From NCBI GenBank assembly GCA_030447505.1, contig JAUJOT010000001.1:414295-478294 (forward strand): DNA of 64,000 bases. The letters are read 5' to 3'. Numbering within the stretch: the stretch's first letter is position 1; each line of letters begins with the position of its first letter. This DNA comes from Solirubrobacteraceae bacterium (GTDB lineage: Bacteria > Actinomycetota > Thermoleophilia > Solirubrobacterales > Solirubrobacteraceae). Position numbers and translations under genes: made by a program. Below, piece after piece: positions 28,583 to 36,371 of this stretch. Below the pieces are notes generated by a model, which searched no databases, was not told the origin of the DNA, and saw nothing but the letters and a program-made list of their open reading frames with translations.

Positions 28583-29317
28583 ATGGAGGCCTACGGACAC
28601 GATGTCGCCCACGTGCACGACGCCGGGCACGGGGACTTCGCGCGCGACGCCGCGCCCGGCGTGCTCGGGCTGATGCGGCGCGCGGGCATCCACGAGGGCC
28701 TCGTCGTCGACCTCGGCTGCGGCAGCGGGATCTGGGCGGCGGCGCTCGTCGACGCGGGCTACGACGTGATCGGCGTCGACCAATCCGCGGCGCTGCTGGA
28801 GATCGCGCGCGAGCGGGCGCCGGGCGCGCGCTTCGTACGGGCCTCGCTGTTCGACGTCAAGCTGCCGCCGTGCAGCGCGGTGACCGTGCTCGGCGAGTGC
28901 TTCTCCTACAGCGTCGACAGGCGCGCCGGCCGGCCCGCGCTGGCGATCGTCCTGCGCCGGATCGCCGCGGCGCTGCGGCCGGGCGGGCTGCTCGTCTTCG
29001 ACGTGATCACGCGCGGCAGCGAGCCCGAGACCGGCCGGCGCACCTGGTCGGAGGGGCCCGACTGGCTGCTGTGCCTCGAAGCCCGCGAGGATCCCGACGC
29101 GGGGACGCTGACGCGCAGGATCGCCGTCTTCCGCCCTGAGCACGATCGCTACCGGCGCAGCGACGAGCTGCACCGGCTGTGGCTGTACTCGCGCGTCGAC
29201 GCGCTCGCCGACCTCGAGGCGGCGGGCCTGCAGGCGCGCACGCTGACGGGCTACGGACGCCGCGTGCGCTTCCGCCGCGGGCAGATCGGATTCGCCGCGC
29301 TCAAGCAGGCCGGCTGA
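28583..29317 (+). CDS. Class I SAM-dependent methyltransferase
   Basis: 244 residues. Motif I is VVDLGCGSGIWAAALVDAGYDVIGVD, giving a typical G-x-G-x-G SAM loop and acidic end of beta-2; LRPGGLLVFDVITR is the motif III region. Substrate unknown. The end of the protein (LTGYGRRVRFRRGQIGFAALK) resembles small-molecule methyltransferases. It is leaderless by its TAGCTT box, 9 nt before the ATG. Confidence 0.83.
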   Translation: MEAYGHDVAHVHDAGHGDFARDAAPGVLGLMRRAGIHEGLVVDLGCGSGIWAAALVDAGYDVIGVDQSAALLEIARERAPGARFVRASLFDVKLPPCSAVTVLGECFSYSVDRRAGRPALAIVLRRIAAALRPGGLLVFDVITRGSEPETGRRTWSEGPDWLLCLEAREDPDAGTLTRRIAVFRPEHDRYRRSDELHRLWLYSRVDALADLEAAGLQARTLTGYGRRVRFRRGQIGFAALKQAG

Positions 29318-29360
29318 CGGCTGCGGTTTGCCGAGTCAGCGACGCGGCTACGCTTTGGGC

Positions 29361-29627
29361 ATGGAAGGTTTCGGAGGACTCTTCGGCGATCCCGAGGAGC
29401 TGAGCAAGCGGATGGCGGAGTTCGCTGAGCAGATGCAGGCCCAGCAGGGCCTCGCGTGGGCCGACAACGCGATCAAGCTGGCCGTCGAGATGACGGTCGC
29501 GGCGATCAACCGGATGAACATCCAGGGCACCGTCGAGCAGCAGGCCGAGCAGATCCGCTCGGTCATGGCGACGGTCTTTCCCGAGGCGGTCGCGCTCGTG
29601 CGCGAGGCGCGCTCAGGCCTTCAGTAG
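29361..29627 (+). CDS. Small helical protein of unknown function
   Basis: 88 residues, MEGFGGLFGDPEELSKRMAEF..., predicted largely helical with Gln-rich heptad-like stretches (MQAQQGLAWADNAIKLAVEM). No membrane segment or signal peptide. A TACGCT box (29349-29354) ends 6 nt before the ATG, supporting a real leaderless gene. Its last 7 bp overlap the end of the convergent membrane-protein gene. No family recognised. Confidence 0.65.
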   Translation: MEGFGGLFGDPEELSKRMAEFAEQMQAQQGLAWADNAIKLAVEMTVAAINRMNIQGTVEQQAEQIRSVMATVFPEAVALVREARSGLQ

Positions 29628-30634
29628 GCCGTCTCGCGTACGGCCTCTGCGCGCTCGGCGGCCCGCTCTGCGTCGCGCTCGGCCCTGCCCATGAGAACCG
29701 CCTCCTTGAAGGAGCGGATCCGGAAGATCGAGACGAGCGCGCCGAAGCCGGCCGCGATCGTCGTCACGGCGATCACGATCTGCTGGCCCACGGAGTAGGC
29801 GGCGACGGTTGCGCCCGACGCCGCGCCGGCGAAGACCTTCACGAGCAGCGCCTGCTGGACGCCCGCGCCGCCGGGCGTGAACGGCACGACGGCCGCGACC
29901 GCGTTGACGCCGAGTACGAGCAGCACGTTGCGCACCGAGCCCCCGACGTTGAAGGCCTCGAGCAGAAACCAGAACGCCGTGAAGCGAAAGCACCAGCCCG
30001 CGAACTGCCACGCGAAGACCTCGCGCAGGTAGCGCCGGCGGTCGCGCAGGATCGTCAGTCCCTGGCGCACCCGCGCCCAGAACGCCTTGACGCGCTGCGA
30101 GAGGACGGCGAAGGCGACGAGCACCGCGATCGCGAGCGCGGTCAGCACGAACAGCGTGAACTTCGGATGCCCGGCGAAGAACGCCAGGTCGAAGGCGTCG
30201 AGCTTGGCGAAGTCCGGCGGCTTGGGGAACACGCCCTGCGTGAACGCGAAGCTCAGGATGAAGACCGCCATGACGGCGTCGAAGACCGCCTCCACGAAGA
30301 TCGCCGCGCCGACGGCCGGATACGTCGCGTTCGGAATCGAGCGCTTGACGAGAAACAGCTTGATGACGTCGCCGCCGCGGGCGGGAATGACGTTGTTGAA
30401 GCCATAGGCGGCGACGTACGCGCCCCAGATGCGCCGAAACTGGATCCGCTCGTCCGGATAGGCGGCCTGCAGGGTGTGAAAGAACGCGCGCGAGCGCAGC
30501 GTCAGGTAGATGACGAAGGCGAGCGCGCCGATCAGCAGCGACAACCAGCCGACGCGCGAGAGGCTGTCGAAGAACGAGCCGACCGCGTCGAAGAACGAGC
30601 TGATGTTCGAGCCGATCGAGGCCTGGACGAGCAT
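29621..30634 (-). CDS. Flippase-like integral membrane protein (UPF0104/YbhN, lysylphosphatidylglycerol-synthase TM-like)
   Basis: 337 residues, about seven to eight helices. The family motif is visible in AYGFNNVIPARGGDVIKLFLVKR, with the later VPFTPGGAGVQQALLVKVFAG loop. Members are thought to move lipids or act as the flippase part of MprF-like proteins. The start is placed at ATG 30634 (MLVQASIG) rather than 30676 because TAGTCT on the minus strand (30648-30643) stands 8 nt upstream. Charged C-terminal tail. Confidence 0.82.
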   Translation of the reverse strand: MLVQASIGSNISSFFDAVGSFFDSLSRVGWLSLLIGALAFVIYLTLRSRAFFHTLQAAYPDERIQFRRIWGAYVAAYGFNNVIPARGGDVIKLFLVKRSIPNATYPAVGAAIFVEAVFDAVMAVFILSFAFTQGVFPKPPDFAKLDAFDLAFFAGHPKFTLFVLTALAIAVLVAFAVLSQRVKAFWARVRQGLTILRDRRRYLREVFAWQFAGWCFRFTAFWFLLEAFNVGGSVRNVLLVLGVNAVAAVVPFTPGGAGVQQALLVKVFAGAASGATVAAYSVGQQIVIAVTTIAAGFGALVSIFRIRSFKEAVLMGRAERDAERAAERAEAVRETAY

Positions 30635-30648
30635 CCCGGCAGAGACTA

Positions 30649-30905
30649 CGGGGGGTCGAACATTCATCGCCTGCACTCAGACATCGCTCTGCGGATGCCG
30701 ATGCTCGCCAGACATGGCAACGGCGATCCTCGCTTCGCAGCGCCCGCGCGTCGTCGTCTCCGCTCGACCGTCGCCGTCGACCGGGCCTGCTGTGGCCACT
30801 GCCAAGACGCGCGAGCAGCTCGCGGCCGCGAAGCTCGAGCGCATCCGCCAGCAGCTTCTGGCGCTCTTCTCGAACGCGCGGACGGTCGCCACCTCGGCAC
30901 CGTGA
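30649..30905. other. Intergenic stretch with a doubtful 63-codon ORF
   Basis: Between the flippase-like gene and the riboswitch. The only candidate is an ORF at 30714-30905 (plus strand, ATG, MATAILASQRPRVVV...), with a helical C-terminal part (REQLAAAKLERIRQQLLAL). It has no -10 box or ribosome-binding site near its start. It may simply be the transcribed region upstream of the riboswitch. Confidence 0.25.
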
Positions 30906-30907
30906 CA

Positions 30908-30993
30908 GGGGCAGCCGGAAATCGAAAAGGCAACCCCGTCGCGAGGCGGGCGCGCAAAACCAGGGGCCTCTAGAAGGCCGCCCAGTTGCCGAA
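30908..30993 (+). promoter_or_regulatory. c-di-GMP-I (GEMM) riboswitch
   Basis: The RNA fits the GEMM-I layout. A closing helix pairs GGCAAC (30929-30934) with GTTGCC (30985-30990). P2 is a GC stem capped by a GCGA (GNRA) tetraloop, CCCGTC-GCGA-GGCGGG (30934-30949). It is followed by the hallmark CGCAAAACC, and P3 starts GGGCC and ends GGCCGCC. The final GTTGCCGA matches the 3' consensus. It ends just before the GAAGGGGG ribosome-binding site of the secreted protein gene at 31004, so ligand binding could control translation. Recognised by eye, not by covariance search. Confidence 0.75.
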
Positions 30994-31003
30994 GGGGGCA
31001 TCC

Positions 31004-31831
31004 ATGTCTCACTCCCGTCGTATCCTCGCCGCACTGGCGACGCTCGCTGTGCTCGTGGCGGCTCCCGCCACGGCATCGGCAGCGAAGTCCTCGTCGAAGG
31101 TCGCGTCGACTGCGAAGGTGCAGGTGCACGTCGACAAGGCCACGAAGGCCGTCAAGCGCATGAAGCGCTACGCACGGCTGGGCAACGGCAAGGCCGTCGC
31201 CAAGCAGCTGAAGATCGCTCGCTCGCAGTCGGCCGCCGCCTCGCGGATGGCGCGTCAGATGGCCGTCACGGCCGCGCCGGGCACGAAGAGCATCGCCGCC
31301 GCCCAGGCGCTGACGCTCGCAGCCACGCAGTACGACCAGCTGGTCGAGACGATCACCGCGATCGTCGATCAGATCAGCGGTCAGGTCCAGGCGCTCGTGG
31401 CGAACTCGATCGCACCGAGCCTCGCCGGCAAGCAGAAGATCGTCGGGGTCCTCACGCAGCTGCTCGACCAGGTGCCTGCCGAGGCTCAGCCGATGATCGC
31501 GTCGATCATCGCCGCGCTGTCCGTCGGCGACGCCGACGAGGTCGTCAACCTCGAGCAGGCGCTTGACTCGGGCAGCCTGCCGAGCGCCATCGCCGGCACC
31601 GTCAGCCAGGCGCTCGGCATGGCGACGGGCATCATCGACCAGGCGTTCGCGATCGTCGAGTCGATCGTCCCGCTGCTGCCGGCCGCCGTCCAGGCCCCGC
31701 TCTCGCAGATCCTGAACACGGTCACCGCGACCGTCGGGACGATCGTCCCGGGCGTGCTGAGCCCGGTCACCGGTCTGATCGACAACCTGCTGGGCGGCCT
31801 CCTCGGCGGCCGGGCGACTCCCGCCACATGA
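31004..31831 (+). CDS. Secreted Ala-rich helical protein under c-di-GMP riboswitch
   Basis: 275 residues. A Sec signal peptide is clear: MSHSRR, hydrophobic ILAALATLAVLVAAP, then cleavage after ATASA near residue 27. The mature part is basic near the start (KATKAVKRMKRYARLGNGK) and then long amphipathic and hydrophobic helices with Gly/Pro breaks (IVPGVLSPVTGLIDNLLGGLLGG). Function unknown; riboswitch control suggests a role in surface or biofilm state. The ATG 31004 is preferred over TTG 30986, which lies inside the riboswitch. The 3' end overlaps the convergent acetyltransferase gene by 65 bp. Confidence 0.78.
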   Translation: MSHSRRILAALATLAVLVAAPATASAAKSSSKVASTAKVQVHVDKATKAVKRMKRYARLGNGKAVAKQLKIARSQSAAASRMARQMAVTAAPGTKSIAAAQALTLAATQYDQLVETITAIVDQISGQVQALVANSIAPSLAGKQKIVGVLTQLLDQVPAEAQPMIASIIAALSVGDADEVVNLEQALDSGSLPSAIAGTVSQALGMATGIIDQAFAIVESIVPLLPAAVQAPLSQILNTVTATVGTIVPGVLSPVTGLIDNLLGGLLGGRATPAT

Positions 31832-32408
31832 GCCACAGCGGCGGCCCCTCGGGCAACTCGACGCGCTCGGTGACGGCGAAGCCGTGGCGGGCGTAGAAGG
31901 AGACATTGCTCTCCCTCGAGCACTCGAGGTAGGCCGCCGTCCGGGTCTCGTCGCAACGTCGAAGCACCGGAGCAAGCAGGGCGGAGCCGATACCTGCGCC
32001 CTGCTGCTCCGGGTCGGTGCCGATGACCGACAGGTAGAAGTGCGGCTCGACGGGATGGTGGCGCTCGATCTCGCGCACCGCATGCGTGCAGGACACGATC
32101 CGCGGTAGCAGGACCGGCAGCATCGGCAGCTGCATGAGCGACTGGCGCAGGCTCTCGCGCCATTGCCCGGGCGGGGCCCAGAGCGCCGCCCCGGACCGCT
32201 CCGCCGTCGTGTAGATCAGCCCGTGGACCGCGAGCTGGCGCAGGCGGATCGAGAAGAAGCGGCGCGCGTGGCGCATCCGGCTCGAGGCGTCGGGATAGAA
32301 CCACGACGTCACCGGGTCGTCGAAGAAGGCGTGCGCGAGAACCTCCGCCAGCGGAGCGTAATCCTCGCGAAGCGCAGGCCGCGCGCTCGCGGGCGCAGAC
32401 GTCACCAT
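31767..32408 (-). CDS. GNAT-family N-acetyltransferase
   Basis: 213 residues. Acetyl-CoA-binding motif A is LSVIGTDPEQQGAGIGSALL (Q-x2-G-x-G), followed by YLECSRESNVSFYARHGFAVTERV. Substrate unknown. Start ATG 32408 is supported by TAGAAT on the minus strand (32422-32417) 8 nt upstream. The last 65 bp run through the end of the convergent secreted-protein gene, so the tail GRRGGRPAGCRSDR may be a late extension. Confidence 0.82.
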   Translation of the reverse strand: MVTSAPASARPALREDYAPLAEVLAHAFFDDPVTSWFYPDASSRMRHARRFFSIRLRQLAVHGLIYTTAERSGAALWAPPGQWRESLRQSLMQLPMLPVLLPRIVSCTHAVREIERHHPVEPHFYLSVIGTDPEQQGAGIGSALLAPVLRRCDETRTAAYLECSRESNVSFYARHGFAVTERVELPEGPPLWLMWRESPGRRGGRPAGCRSDR

Positions 32409-32424
32409 CGCGGCCGATTCTACG

Positions 32425-32781
32425 TCAGTCGCCGAGCAGCTCGTGTACGCGCTCGACCGGCCGCGCAAGCAGCGCGCGGTCGCCGCGCACCGCGATCGGC
32501 CGCTGCAGCAGCCGCGGATGCGCGGCGATCGCGGCGATCAGTTCGTCGTCCGAGACGCCCTCCTCCAGCAGCCCGAGCTCCGCCACGAGCGGCTCGCGCA
32601 ACCGCAGCACGTCGCGCGGGCCCAGGTCGGCCTTCGCCAGCAGGTCGCGAATCGTCTCCTCGTCGAGGCCGGTCTCGTGGTACTCGACGCCGGTGTACTC
32701 GATCCCGCGCTCGGCCAGCAGCGCCGAGAGGTTGCGGCATGTCGAGCAGCTCTTGACCTCGTAGATCGTCAGGTCGTGCAT
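32425..32781 (-). CDS. ArsC/Spx-family reductase-like protein
   Basis: 118 residues with the thioredoxin-fold ArsC pattern: the N-terminal strand and active-site loop TIYEVKSCSTCRNLSALL, then IEYTGVEYHETGLDEETIRDLL. Late in the protein comes HPRLLQRPIAVRGDRALLARP, the substrate-site Arg region of the YfgD/ArsC family. It may reduce arsenate or a thiol substrate; no ars genes are nearby. The start MHDLTIY at 32781 gives the normal length; the frame remains open upstream without coding character. Confidence 0.85.
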   Translation of the reverse strand: MHDLTIYEVKSCSTCRNLSALLAERGIEYTGVEYHETGLDEETIRDLLAKADLGPRDVLRLREPLVAELGLLEEGVSDDELIAAIAAHPRLLQRPIAVRGDRALLARPVERVHELLGD

Positions 32782-32903
32782 GCGGAGATGCGCATTCAAC
32801 CAACATCTGCATCGGTGCGGGCTGCCGCCCCCCGGCGCCAGAACGACGAGAGTCCGACGGCAGGCCCGACTCTCGCTCAAACCGTTTGGTGAAGACACAG
32901 CGG

Positions 32904-32919
32904 GCAAAGCGTGCTTTGC
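32904..32919. promoter_or_regulatory. Palindrome upstream of polysaccharide fusion gene
   Basis: GCAAAGC-GT-GCTTTGC is a perfect 7-bp inverted repeat about 45 bp before the TTG start at 32964. It is flanked by a second complementary pair, TTGGT (32886-32890) and ACCAA (32922-32926), so a longer stem is possible. It could be an operator or an RNA hairpin in the leader of the surface-polysaccharide gene. Confidence 0.4.
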
Positions 32920-32963
32920 TTACCAACTGCCGGTGCTAGTGACACGCCGTAGGGGTCGGTGAC

Positions 32964-35900
32964 TTGCCGCTCGAAGCGCGGCTGCTCTTCGGGCTGGCCT
33001 TGGCGACCGCGATCGCGTACGCCGTCACCCCCGTCGCGATCAGGCTGGCCGCGCACTTCGACTTCTACGACGCGCCGATCGGCTACAAGGGCCATGCCGC
33101 GCCGACGCCGTACCTCGGCGGTTTGGCGGTCATCACCGGCTTCGTCGTCGCGGTCCTCGCGCTGACTTCTGATGCGGCCCGGACCCTGCCGGTGCTCGGC
33201 GGGGTCCTCGTGTTGTGGGCGGTCGGAACCGTCGACGATCGCCGCACGATCCGTCCGCTGCCACGGGTCGCGGTCGAGGCGGGCCTGGCGTCGATTCTGT
33301 GGGCAGCGGGCCTCGGCTGGTCGCTCGGGCTCGGCGGCGCCGCCGACCTGCTGGCGACGGTCGTCTGGGTCATCGCCGTCGTCAACGCCTTCAACCTCTT
33401 CGACAACATGGACGGCGCGTCGAGCACGATGGCGTGCGTCGTCGCGGGCGCCGTCGCCGTGCTCGGGCTCGTGCAGTCCGACGTGTGGCTCGTCGCCACC
33501 AGCGCCGCGCTGTGCGGCGCGTGCCTGGGCTTCCTGCCGCACAACCTCTCGCGCCCGTCGGCGCGGATCTTTCTCGGCGACGGCGGCAGCATGCCGCTGG
33601 GATTCGCGATCGCGGCGCTCGTGATGATCGGCGCCTCGTCGGCGGCGGCGGAGTGGCAGGCGCTCGTCATGGGGCTGCTGCTCGTCGGCGTGCCGGCGCT
33701 CGACACGTGCCTCGTCGTCGTGTCGCGGCGCCGCCGCGGAATCTCGATCCTGACCGGCGGCCGCGACCACCTCACGCATCGCACGCATGCGCGGCTGCGC
33801 ACGGCGCACGCGTCGGTCGCGGCGCTCGGCGCCGGGCAGGCGCTGCTGGCGGCGCTGGCGCTCGTCGCGGTGCAGGGCGGCTCGGCGCTGCTCGTGGCGG
33901 CGGTGCTGCTGTACCTCGTCGCGCTGGCGGTGCTCATCGCGGTGCTGGACGGCGGGCCGCGCGCGGCGACGGCGGGAGCGGTGGCCACGGCAGCGATGCC
34001 CGCCGTCGCGGCGAACGCGGACGCCGACGACGAGGAGCGGGTGCGCGCGCCGGCCCGAGGAACGCCGACCTGGCCGGCGCTGGCGCTGGCCGCCGCGCTC
34101 GGCGTGGCGCTCGGGCTCAGCCCGTTTGCGGCGGGCTACTACGACTCCTCGATCTGGGCGCCCGCCGGCCTCGGCCTGCTGATCGTGCTGACCGCCGCGC
34201 TCATCGCCGGGCCGGTCGGCCTGCCGCGCCGCGCCGTGATCGCGCCGGCGGCGATCGCGGCGCTCGCGCTGCTGTCGCTCGCCTCGGCGCTGTGGACGGA
34301 CTCCATCGAGCAGGCCGTCGTGGAGGGCAACCGCCTGCTGATCTACGCCGCCGGGCTGGCGCTGCTCGTCGTGCTGCTGCGCAGCGATCGCGGGGCCGTG
34401 CTCGCCTTCGGCACGTTCGTCGCGGGCGCCGTCGCGGTCGCCGGCTGGGTGCTCGCCGGGATGCTCGACGGCGACGAGTCGCTGTTCCTCGGCGGGCGGC
34501 TGCACGAGCCGCTGGGCTACATCAACGGCCAGGCGAGCTTCTTCGTGCTCGCGTTCTGGCCCTGTCTGGCGCTCGCCGAGCGGCGTGGTAGCGGCGACGC
34601 GTGGGCGGCGCCGCTCGCGGGCCTCGGCGCCGCCGGGGCGACGCTGTTCGCGGGCCTCGCCGTGCTCGGCCAGTCGCGCGGCGCGGTGCTCGCCACGGCG
34701 CTGTCGCTGCTGCTCGTGCTCGCGCTGCTGCCGGGACGGCTGCGGCGGGTCGTGGCGCTGCTGATCGCCGCGGCGTGCCTGGCGCCCGCGCTGCCGGCGC
34801 TGCTGGACGTCTACCGCGGCGGCACGACGGCCGACGACCTGCGCACCGCGGCCGGGGCGCTGCTGCTGGCGGCCGCCGTCGCGGGGCTCGCCTGGGCGGG
34901 GCTCGTCGCCTTCGAGCGGCGGGCGAGCGCGTCGGGGCTGCGGATGCGGCGGGCGGTCGCGGCCGGCGTCGCGGTGCTGGCGCTCGCCGGCGTGTCGGTC
35001 GCCGTCCTGTCGGCGGAGCGGATCGGCGGCTTCCTGCACCGCCAGTACACGGCCTTCGTGACGCTCGGCGGGCCGCGCGGCGAGCCGACGGCGTCGCGCC
35101 TGGCGACCGGCGCCGGCAACCGCTACGACTACTGGCGCATCGCGGTCGACACGTGGCAGGCCAACCCGATCGCGGGCGTCGGCGCGGGCGGCTACGACAA
35201 GCCGTACTTCGCCGAGCGCACGACCGCCGAGGACATCCGCCAGCCCCACAGCCTGCCGCTGCAGGTGCTCGCCGAGCTGGGGATAGTCGGCGGGGTGATG
35301 TTCGCGGCGGCGCTCGCGCTCATCGCGGCGGGCACGTGGCGGCGCATCCGCGACGGCGGCCGCGCGCCGCTCGTCGTGGCCGGGCTCGGCGTGTCGGCGG
35401 CGTGGCTCGTGCACACGAGCGTGGACTGGATGCACCTGCTGCCGGGACTGACGGGGGTGGCGCTGCTGGGAGCGGCCGTGCTGCTGCGCCCGGTGCCGGG
35501 CAGCGGCGAGAGCGACGCAGGCGACAGCACCAGCGAGGCAGCTCCCCCGGCCGCGACGCGCCCGCGCTCGGCCCGCGCCCGGCTGGCGCCCGCGATCCTG
35601 ATCGCCGTCGCCGTGACGATCGCCGCGCTGAGCCTCAGCCGCCAGAGCCTGTCCGAGCACTACGTCGAGCGGGCGCAGTCCGCACTGGCGAGCGATCCCG
35701 AGCGCGCGCTCGTCGAGTCAAACCGCGCGCTGCGCCTGGACCGCGAGGCGATCGACGCCTACTACGCCAAGGCCGCCGCCCTGGCCCGCTTCGGCGAGGG
35801 CGACGCAGCCCGCGCGGTGCTGCTCGACGCCGCCCGCCGCGAGCCGCGGAACTTCGTGACCTGGGCACTGCTCGGCGATCTGGCGGTGCGCCAGGGCGAT

Positions 35901-36017
35901 CTCCGCGCAGCGCAGGCGAACTACCGGCGGGCGGCGCGACTGAATCCGCGCAACGTGGGCCTCGCTACGCTCGCACGGAACCCGCAGACGGCAGTCGAGC
36001 GTCTGGAAGGCGGATAG
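32964..36017 (+). CDS. Fusion: WecA/TagO-type phosphoglycosyltransferase + O-antigen-ligase-like domain + TPR
   Basis: 1017 residues. Residues of about 1-300 are a polyprenyl-phosphate glycosyl-1-phosphate transferase: DD in GTVDDRR (91-92), NAFNLFDNMDG (141-151), FLGDGGSMPLGF and a cytoplasmic HLTHRTHAR near 270. Residues of about 360-840 form a Wzy_C/ligase-like polytopic region with the large extracytoplasmic loop (NRYDYWRIAVDTWQANPIAGVGAGGYD). The last 130 residues after a membrane helix are TPR-like (DPERALVESNRALRLDREAIDAYYAKAAALARFG). TTG 32964 is the first usable start. It likely primes and polymerises or ligates a surface glycan. Confidence 0.85.
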   Translation: MPLEARLLFGLALATAIAYAVTPVAIRLAAHFDFYDAPIGYKGHAAPTPYLGGLAVITGFVVAVLALTSDAARTLPVLGGVLVLWAVGTVDDRRTIRPLPRVAVEAGLASILWAAGLGWSLGLGGAADLLATVVWVIAVVNAFNLFDNMDGASSTMACVVAGAVAVLGLVQSDVWLVATSAALCGACLGFLPHNLSRPSARIFLGDGGSMPLGFAIAALVMIGASSAAAEWQALVMGLLLVGVPALDTCLVVVSRRRRGISILTGGRDHLTHRTHARLRTAHASVAALGAGQALLAALALVAVQGGSALLVAAVLLYLVALAVLIAVLDGGPRAATAGAVATAAMPAVAANADADDEERVRAPARGTPTWPALALAAALGVALGLSPFAAGYYDSSIWAPAGLGLLIVLTAALIAGPVGLPRRAVIAPAAIAALALLSLASALWTDSIEQAVVEGNRLLIYAAGLALLVVLLRSDRGAVLAFGTFVAGAVAVAGWVLAGMLDGDESLFLGGRLHEPLGYINGQASFFVLAFWPCLALAERRGSGDAWAAPLAGLGAAGATLFAGLAVLGQSRGAVLATALSLLLVLALLPGRLRRVVALLIAAACLAPALPALLDVYRGGTTADDLRTAAGALLLAAAVAGLAWAGLVAFERRASASGLRMRRAVAAGVAVLALAGVSVAVLSAERIGGFLHRQYTAFVTLGGPRGEPTASRLATGAGNRYDYWRIAVDTWQANPIAGVGAGGYDKPYFAERTTAEDIRQPHSLPLQVLAELGIVGGVMFAAALALIAAGTWRRIRDGGRAPLVVAGLGVSAAWLVHTSVDWMHLLPGLTGVALLGAAVLLRPVPGSGESDAGDSTSEAAPPAATRPRSARARLAPAILIAVAVTIAALSLSRQSLSEHYVERAQSALASDPERALVESNRALRLDREAIDAYYAKAAALARFGEGDAARAVLLDAARREPRNFVTWALLGDLAVRQGDLRAAQANYRRAARLNPRNVGLATLARNPQTAVERLEGG

Positions 36018-36026
36018 GGAGCTTTC

Positions 36027-36367
36027 ATGCTGAAACCCACCCGGGTCTACCTCTGCGCTCTGGCCGCGTGCTCGCTCTAGCCTCTCCCGCCCTCGGCGAA
36101 GCACCCGAGGTCGATCCCGATTCCCCGTCTCGCTCGGGCAGCACGAGCGGTTCCGGCGCCAGCTCCGACACAGCGAAGCCGGCCACGCCTGCGAAGGCCG
36201 CGGAGCAGAGCGACCTGGCGGAGAGCACGCCGGAGAGCGTCCGGGCGCAGGCGCCGTCTCCGCAGGGCGGCGGAAACGTGCTCGTCCCGATCGCTGCGGG
36301 CGCGGACGTCCTCCTGCTGGGCGGCCTGGCTGGGCTGCTGCGGCGACGACGGTCTGTGGGAGGCTGA
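36027..36367 (+). pseudogene. Frameshifted VDPDSP-type small membrane protein
   Basis: The ATG at 36027 opens a signal peptide, MLKPTRVYLCALAACS, which hits TAG at 36078. One frame over, the protein continues naturally as LASPALGEAPEVDPDSPSRS, through a Ser/Ala/Pro linker, to a C-terminal helix and Arg cluster (VLLLGGLAGLLRRRR). The VDPDSP element and tail match the intact gene at 52274-52747. A one-base indel between about 36055 and 36075 would restore a roughly 113-residue protein. Either a real pseudogene or a sequencing error. Confidence 0.65.
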
Positions 36368-36371
36368 TGCT

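Noticed and set aside
30714-30905. 63-codon ORF upstream of the riboswitch as a real gene
   Set aside because: No promoter, no ribosome-binding site and no recognisable motif; kept only as a note on the intergenic region.
32886-32963. A second c-di-GMP or other known riboswitch before the fusion gene
   Set aside because: GGGCAAAGC looks promising, but the GNRA-capped P2 and CGCAAA core are absent; only a palindrome and a possible longer hairpin can be supported.
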